Assembly (NCBI GenBank): GCA_020205615.1 | Contig: CM035167.1 | Coordinates: 136,476,568-136,540,567, forward strand | From: Panax quinquefolius | Lineage: Eukaryota; Streptophyta; Magnoliopsida; Apiales; Araliaceae | DNA length: 64,000 nt | Direction of reading: 5' to 3' | Shown: one piece after another, positions 57,521-64,000 of the stretch | How positions within the stretch are numbered: the first letter of the stretch is position 1 | Layout: the number at the start of each line of letters is the position of its first letter | Position numbers and translations under genes: made by a program | Notes under the pieces: generated by a model | Told to the model about the DNA's origin: nothing | The model's database searches: none | Seen by the model: the letters and a program-made list of their open reading frames with translations, nothing else

Positions 57521-58566
57521 ATGACATCCGAGAATGTTGAGAATAATGATGGAGCACAAAGCGATCGTTGATTCACCACATATCAATAATCGAGGATAAT
57601 GTGCATCGTGAAGGCGACAATCCTCACGTGAAACAACAACACTTGACCAAATGATGAATGATCAAATGTTCGGAGGCTTTATGATTCATGCAATGAAGTA
57701 GAGCGACTCACATCCAAAACGTAGGTGGAAACACGGAAAACTCTCAGGCGGTCACCGCATTAAACAATTCAAGGATTTGGGACCACCGGAGTTTAAGGGA
57801 GAGCCAAAACCACTTACGGCGGAAGCATGGATAAAGCCGATTACCAATATATTTGATGTCTTGGGATGCTCGAGAGTAAAAGGTTCCACTTCGCGCTTTA
57901 TGTTAGCGCGCGGAGGCGGATTACTAGTGGGAATCAGAAACGTACTCAACCTCATTGTCTTGAAGATATCTTGGGAGAAGTTCCAGAGTACATTCAACGA
58001 CAAATACTTTCCCGAAAGTATTCGCCACACATGAAGGAGGTGGAGTTTATCAAGTTGGAACAAAACAATATGGCCGTGTCGTAATGACTGAGACAAAATT
58101 TTATGAGTTATCACGGTTTGCGCCCCACTGGTGGATAATGAAGAGAGAATGCGCTTGCGAATGTTTTTAAGAGGTTTGAAGTCGGAGATACGTCAACATC
58201 TTATTTCTCATAAACCGTGTTTGTATTCGGATGTTTTAAATAGGGCTCGATTAGTGGAGTAGCGATAACGAGTCAAATATGACTAAAAGAAAGCAAATGA
58301 CTGTAAAAAATTATAATACCGGTGAGAGAGTAGTCGTCAAGCGGTGACAACAAGCGTGGAGGAATCAACAAGCCAGATATGGTAACCACTTATGGTAATC
58401 GGGAACAAAACAATAAGAATGAACATTTCAAGAAAAAGAGATTCAACAATGATGGAAAGACATCAAAGACCAAAGACCCGTTGTTAAGGAAGGAGAAAGA
58501 CCACCTATCATATGCTTCTAAATGCGGAGGAGAGGGACACATCGATTCAAAGCTGCATGCCATCTT
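57521..58566 (+). pseudogene. Gypsy gag, truncated by another LTR
   Basis: Begins ATGACATCCGAGAATG after the leader. The capsid block is in pieces: GPPEFKGEPKPLTAEAWI, ITNIFDVLGC, ISWEKFQSTFNDKYFPESIR, then MKEVEFIKLEQNNMAVS in another frame. The DNA breaks off at 58566 near the zinc-knuckle coding region, where the LTR of a second gypsy element starts. Stops and small indels are common. Confidence 0.85.
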
Positions 58567-61196
58567 TGTAAGACCCCAACTTATTATTAATGAAATTTAA
58601 TTTTCTCTATTTATTATTTTGAAATAGTAAGGGTTGATTTGATTAATGTGGATAGTTAGGGGTAAAATCATAAATATTTCAAAATAAGCAAGTGGTTATA
58701 AAATATTCATTGTTGTGGGGAATATTCGTTTGGTCGTGGAATATTCGTCTTTGTCGGGAAATATTAATATAAATGCAAGCAGTATGACCATGTGTGGGCC
58801 CATGCTGAAAAAGCGATTGGATGAAGAAAACGACAAATATAAGTTGGTTAAAAATAACTTGGCGTAGTTATTACCGAATTATCTTGTTAAAATACTCAAA
58901 TTGGTTAAAACACAAGTAGCTACGGTATTGCACCAATTATTGATTCTTACGTGAAAGCACTACTCAATAATGGTTCTGATAATTATTATTCGATATTTTA
59001 TTGATTTAATAATTCTTTGCGTTGATATTTTATATTCTTTGTTGTTTGATAATTGTCATTACGGTATTTTTCATTATCGAAGCAATAATTCATATTATCC
59101 GAATAATATTATTAGATAACATTATTGGCAATGTCTAGAAAGTTACATCTACAGGAGAGGTTTGGTCACCTAATTGCGGCGCCGATGAGGAGAAATTCTT
59201 ATTGGAAAGCCCTCTTCCTGAGGGCGCACGGTTGTCGATATTGTGATTACATAATATTATTTGTGAATAATTAATTATTGATTCATATGATGAGAAAATA
59301 TTAATTTTATGTGGATATAGATGGAGAAATTTTTAATGTGACAATTGTTGAAAATTGAAATTTTATCTTTTTACGATAAAATAATTCATTTAAATATATT
59401 ATTATATTTTAATAATATAATAATGGTGATATTTTACAACGAATGTGGGATATATGAGTATCTGAGGAGGAAGAGTATTTTTGTTGCAATAAATATTTAA
59501 AACATGTTAAACATGTCGATTGGACCCTATTTATTGGTGAAATTTGATTATAGCTTTGTAAAATTGCCCGTTTGTGGATTTCGGTCAATTTTTACATTTG
59601 GAATTTGGAAAAACTTTCTTCTGCAAAGTTGTAGAGAATTGAATTTCTATAAAACTCACGAGATTCGAATTTTACGATAAAAGGGCTATTTATTGTGAAT
59701 TATTGAAGTTAGAAGCTCAAAATAATTGATTTTTGGAAGTTTTAATTATTATTTTAAAGAAAAACGTTTTTTGTATTTAAGTGGGCTAACATGTGATATT
59801 AATTATTGAAATCAGATCTTCAAAGATGGGCTAAGGAAATTTATAATATATATTAATATTTTATTAAATTTTTACGCTTTTGGTGTTCTAAGCATTTTCT
59901 ATAAATAGGGTCTTAGGTTAGAATTGAAAATCACACGAAGCTGAAGTTTTCTCTCTCTATATTATCGCGTATTCTTGTGAGTATTTTGAGTATACTTTGA
60001 GTATTGTTGTTAGAGGGTGCAAGTTCCTTCCTTGACTTTATATCAAGCATTCCAAATTTGTAAATCTTAATCTTTCGAGTAAAGGATGTTATTTTTTCTC
60101 AAATGATATTATTTCTTCAATATCATTATCTTTGAAATATTGGTTGAAACTTTTTATCAAATTTGGAACTTTTTCATGTCGGAGTTATTATTAATGAGTT
60201 CTTATTCACGAGTTACTATTCACGAGTTCTTATTCATTTACTATTCTTATTCACGAGTACTATTATTGAAGCGTGAAGATGTTTTTGGGAAATTTCTATC
60301 TTTTGGTGTGGGGTTCTATTCACGTATCTGGACTATTCATTTAAAAATAAAATTTCTTCTTTTTGTCAAAATATCTATTCGGATACTAGCTTTGATTGTA
60401 TCCATGTTTTGATCATTCTTGAATTTTACACCACTATGATTATTTTTGAGGTATTTTGAACATGGATAAAACAAAATCTGAATCCTTAATCCTTAATCCT
60501 TGTCATTTTTGTTCCTTGGATTCCTTAATTTTCATTGTCATTTTGTTTATCTTTGGGATCAAAGATGAATTTCTTTAAAATATCTTTCATCAGTCCCCAG
60601 ATCTTAAATGATGATATTGATGAATATCTTTGGCACGTAGTGCAAAGATGAATATTTGATTCGAGATGTATATTGATTGATGTTACGAGGATAAAAGATG
60701 AGCGATGAACTTTTAAATTCATACATAGAAGATAGTAGTTTGCATTCTCTACTTAACTCTTCTAATGAATTATTATTTCATTGCGAATATTGATTTAAAA
60801 TTTGTTGTCTATTGTATTCTATTAGATTTTTTCCTGTTGAAGACTAATGATAATTTGTTGTATATTATCTTAGTCATAATATTCTTTCTTGGGCTAGTTG
60901 AGCTCACCCTTTTCCTTTTGTTCCATTTTCTTCTCGGGAGGTGAGAATATAGCGAAAGTGAGTGGGGGTATGGAATGAAGGTTTTAGAAAGAATTGTTTA
61001 GTAGTCCTCACCATTTTGTAAAATAATGTATCAATAAATGTGATGAGGATTTATTTGAGTATAGATATTATCAGAAGATAATATTTGTATTCAAACTCAA
61101 CGCTTTTTCTTGTTGTAATAATAAAGTTGTAGTTGTTTCTGCACCATGTATTGACTTTCGAGAATGGGTGATGTATACCTATTTTGGGGGCGTCGC
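58567..61196 (+). repeat. Gypsy 5' LTR, second family (L6)
   Basis: An LTR of about 2.63 kb starting TGTAAGACCCCAACTT and ending near GGGGGCGTCGCG, followed by a primer-binding site. It shares its first 150 bp, its R/U5 tail and its leader with the other LTRs, but most of U3 differs (for example GAGAGGTTTGGTCACCTAAT at about 59157). A TATA box CTATAAATAG lies near 59899-59908. Short tandem words (TATTCACGAGTT) repeat at 60190-60262. It is inserted into the gag of the element at 54811. The right copy lies beyond the window, so no duplication can be checked. Confidence 0.85.
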
Positions 61197-61199
61197 GGT

Positions 61200-61210
61200 T
61201 GGTATCGAGC
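61200..61210 (+). other. Primer-binding site of the second gypsy element
   Basis: TGGTATCGAGC, one base shorter than the Met-tRNA site TGGTATCAGAGC. The GGGATATGATCTCTGGC leader follows, as in the other copies. Confidence 0.75.
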
Positions 61211-61363
61211 TTAGGGATATGATCTCTGGCGGAGATCGGGGAATAGAACTAGGAGGGAGGCAGTAAATCCTTCGCTAGTGTGTCCTACTAAGCTTATTTT
61301 TTAGTTGGTCGGTATATAGGGATATTATGTGATATATTGATTTCCTTAATTAACCCTTGTTTT

Positions 61364-62520
61364 ATGATGATGATTGAGAATGTCATTGAGAATATTAACA
61401 ATGGAAATGAGGCCGTGGAGACCTTTTGTACTCACCAACGAGGAGAGCGTGCAGCAGTGGCAATGTTCTCTCCATGAACAACACCAATGAAGCGAGATGA
61501 TGAGCGAGGGGATGTTTAGAAGCTTTTTGCGGTTCATGCAAAATCGCAGACGAGGAGACTTCGTGTTCAAAATCTGAGGAGAAATGATAGCAATTCACGG
61601 GTTGTCACAAATGCAAGCAAAGTTCAAAAAGTTGGGACCACGAATTTAAGGGAAAGCGAGATCCGATCATGGCGGAAACATGGGTCAAACAAATTACCAA
61701 GATATTCGATGTCTTGGGATGCACGGAGAACGAAGGTTCCATTCGCCACCTTTATGTTCGTGGCGGCGGATCTTCTGGTGGGAGTCTGTGAAGCGTACCC
61801 ATCCGGCCGCACTCGGCATGTCTTGGAAAGCGTTTGAAACTATTTAATGACAAATACTTTCACGAAAGTGTTCGTCATATGAAGGAAGTGGAGTTCATCG
61901 ATTAGAAGCAAAACAACATGAAGGTGTCTTGATGCGAGGCAAAGTTTGCGAGTTATCGAGTTTGCACCTCATTTGGTGGAGAATGAGGAAGCGTATACGC
62001 GGATGTTTCTTAGAGGTTTGAAACCCGGCATACGTCGATATCTCATTTCTCATAAACTTTCTCTCTATTCGGATGTTGTAAATGAGGGCTCAATTATTAG
62101 GCGAGATAATGAGTATGATCGTTGAGGACCATAACGAGGATCGTACCGGAGATAGCGATCAGCAGAATAATGATAACCGGCGGAGAAAAAAAGCAGACGG
62201 ACAAAATGGTAACCACTCTGGTGGTAATCATAGCCATGAAAATAGAAGAAGCGAGTCGGGAGGAGATTTTAAAAGAGGAGATTTAACAATGACCATGTAT
62301 GAAGGCAGCGGTCTTGCAAACAATCGGGTTCTAAGGGAGGAAAACGACCACCGGTCATATCTTTATAAATGCGGAAAGAGGGACATATCGGTCAAGCGTC
62401 CTGACAGTTCAAGGTATGCTATAATTGTGGAAAGGAAGGACATATCGCTCGAGATTATGCGGTAGCGAAACCTAGTTCAATGGGGACGGTGACTCAAAAG
62501 CTATCCCGAGAAAAGTCAAA
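61364..62520 (+). pseudogene. Gypsy gag, second family, frameshifted
   Basis: Starts near ATGATGATTGAGAATG (61364). Translated with frame changes it holds VKQITKIFDVLGCTENEG, FNDKYFHES, HMKEVEFI and a zinc knuckle at about 62417-62458, CYNCGKEGHIARDY, in which the final Cys is Tyr. Stops interrupt all frames. Confidence 0.82.
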
Positions 62521-62559
62521 GTCAGCGATTATTAGGAAGAAGCGTTTGTTGTGATTGGT

Positions 62560-64000
62560 CAAAATGCGAGGAACAAACGAGGTGATCACGGGTAAGCTAT
62601 TTATAAATTCTTGCGAAGTTTATACCTTACTTGATCACGGTGCTACCCATTCATTTATCTCTCTGCTTGTGCTCAGCGTTTAAACTTGACTCAGGAGAAA
62701 TTAGACTTTGACCTATCTGTGGAAACTCCGTTAGGAGAAACTTTCATCACATCCAATTGTTTATAAATCTTGTTTGATTCAAGTTGGCACCATTACCTTA
62801 CATTGACCTTATCTCTTTAAAGATACTTGCTTTTGATGTGATTTTAGGGATTGATTGGTTAACTACTCATCATGCCAAAATTGATTGTTTTTCGTAAGGT
62901 TGTTAGTTTTCATATTCTAAACTTGACTGTTATGCTTAATTCAAACAACTAAACCATTAAAATCAATCATTTGTCATATCTAATCATAAAGCTATTCGTT
63001 TATTGAAAAGCGGATGTCAAGCTTTCTTAGCCCATGTTATGGATTTGAATAAAGACACGTCAAATTTGAATAATATTTCTGTTGTTATTGACTTTCTGGC
63101 GTATTTCAGAAGAACTTCGGTCACCCCGAGCGTGAAGTTAAATTCTTTATTGATCTTGAACTTTGAGTACAAGCCCATTTCTAAAACCCCATATCGAATG
63201 GCTCCTATTGAACTTGAGGAGTTAAAGGTCCAACTCTGAGGAATTGTTGGACATCGGTTTCATTAGTCTAGTACATCTCCTTGGGGTGCTCTGTTTTATT
63301 TTGTAAAGAAGAAAGGCGGGAGTATGCGACTTTGTATTGACTATCGGGGAATTGAACCATGTCACCATCAAGAATAGGTATCCTCTACCTCGTATTGATG
63401 ACTTGTTTGACCCGATTGCGAGGGCACAATTCTTTTCAAAAATCGATCTTCGATTACGGATATCATCGGTGAAGATTAGGCGAGGATATTCAAAGGCGCC
63501 TTTAGAACTTCGATACGGGCATTATGAATTCTTAGTCATGTCTTTCGGATTGACTAATGCTCTGCGGCTTTCATGGATATGATGAAGCCAAGTATTTAAG
63601 GAATATTTGGATCGGTTCGTTGTTGTTTTTATTGATGACATCCTCATATATTCCAAAAGTCGTGAAGATCATGAGCACCATTTGAAATTTGGTACTCAAA
63701 GGCCGTGAAAACAAACTATATGCCAAATTGAAGAAATGCGAGTTACGGCTTGAGGAAGTAGCATTCCTTGGGCACGCGTGGTGTCGAAACATGGAGTATC
63801 TGTTGATCCGTGAAGATTGAAGCAATACAAAGTTGGGAACAGCAAAAGTCGGTGGTCAAGTACGTAGTTTTTGGGCTTAGATGGTTATTATCGGAGATTA
63901 GTGGAAGGATTTTCTCGAATCGCTACTCCATTAACTTCGACTAACTCGGAAGGATACAAAATTCGTTTGGAGCGAAGAATGCGAGAAGAGTTTCCAAGAG
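62560..64000 (+). pseudogene. Gypsy pol, second family (PR and RT), runs off the window
   Basis: The protease motif VYTLLDHGATHSFIS lies at about 62617-62662. The pre-RT segment PSVKLNSLLILNFEYKPISK is near 63129-63185. The RT motifs are [44 protein letters not shown] and [16 protein letters not shown] (about 63320-63675). Several frame breaks make it non-coding. It extends past 64000, where integrase and the 3' LTR would be expected. Confidence 0.85.

Noticed and set aside
60140..60412. 90-codon ORF in the second gypsy LTR
   Set aside because: It lies in R/U5 with TATTCACGAGTT repeats and has no protein motif.

Overview
The window is nuclear DNA of a flowering plant, almost certainly a eudicot. 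It has three large host genes of typical plant families, long AT-rich introns with GT/AG borders, and dense plant-type transposons (Ty3/gypsy and Ty1/copia LTR elements, MITEs, a Helitron-like end, LINE remnants). I see no rRNA, tRNA, CRISPR array or bacterial-type operon. The species cannot be named from the sequence.

Layout. 1-17413 is a pile of Tekay/Del-like Ty3/gypsy material: a decayed internal region on the plus strand (1-4224), its LTR (4225-6766) followed directly by a primer-binding site and a second leader, a minus-strand gag and LTR (8081-13818) that carries another solo LTR with a perfect 5-bp target duplication (10205-12599), a plus-strand solo LTR (14113-16555) and a minus-strand LTR fragment (16780-17413). 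18800-26834 is a nine-exon phosphoinositide-specific phospholipase C gene (PLC2-like, 592 aa, plus strand). 28123-41307 is a thirteen-exon NF-X1-type zinc-finger gene (NFXL2-like, about 874 aa, plus strand). Its ninth intron holds a complete antisense copia element with a 5-bp target duplication (33598-38458). 42676-45069 (minus strand) is an intronless CRINKLY4-related receptor kinase gene (CCR3-like, 797 aa), convergent with NFXL2. 45200-54810 has no convincing gene. It is filled with TA microsatellites, TA-flanked fold-back elements, hAT-, Mutator- and Stowaway-type MITEs and a Helitron-like 3' end. 54811-64000 returns to Ty3/gypsy: an LTR plus truncated gag, interrupted by a second gypsy element of a related family whose LTR, leader, gag and pol run off the right edge.

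The three host genes do not form a pathway. PLC acts in lipid and calcium signalling, NFXL2 is a stress/ABA/clock-linked zinc-finger protein with a C-terminal membrane segment, and CCR3 is a surface receptor kinase. The clearest unusual points are: related gypsy LTRs that share their ends but carry different central U3 modules; an LTR inside an LTR of the same family; a short Mutator-type MITE family with 9-10 bp duplications; four small repeats separated by five TA arrays just upstream of CCR3; and a one-base reading-frame problem in NFXL2 exon 4. I found no convincing wholly new biological system. Exon borders were read by eye from GT/AG signals and protein-family similarity, and ends of degenerate repeats are good to a few bases at best.
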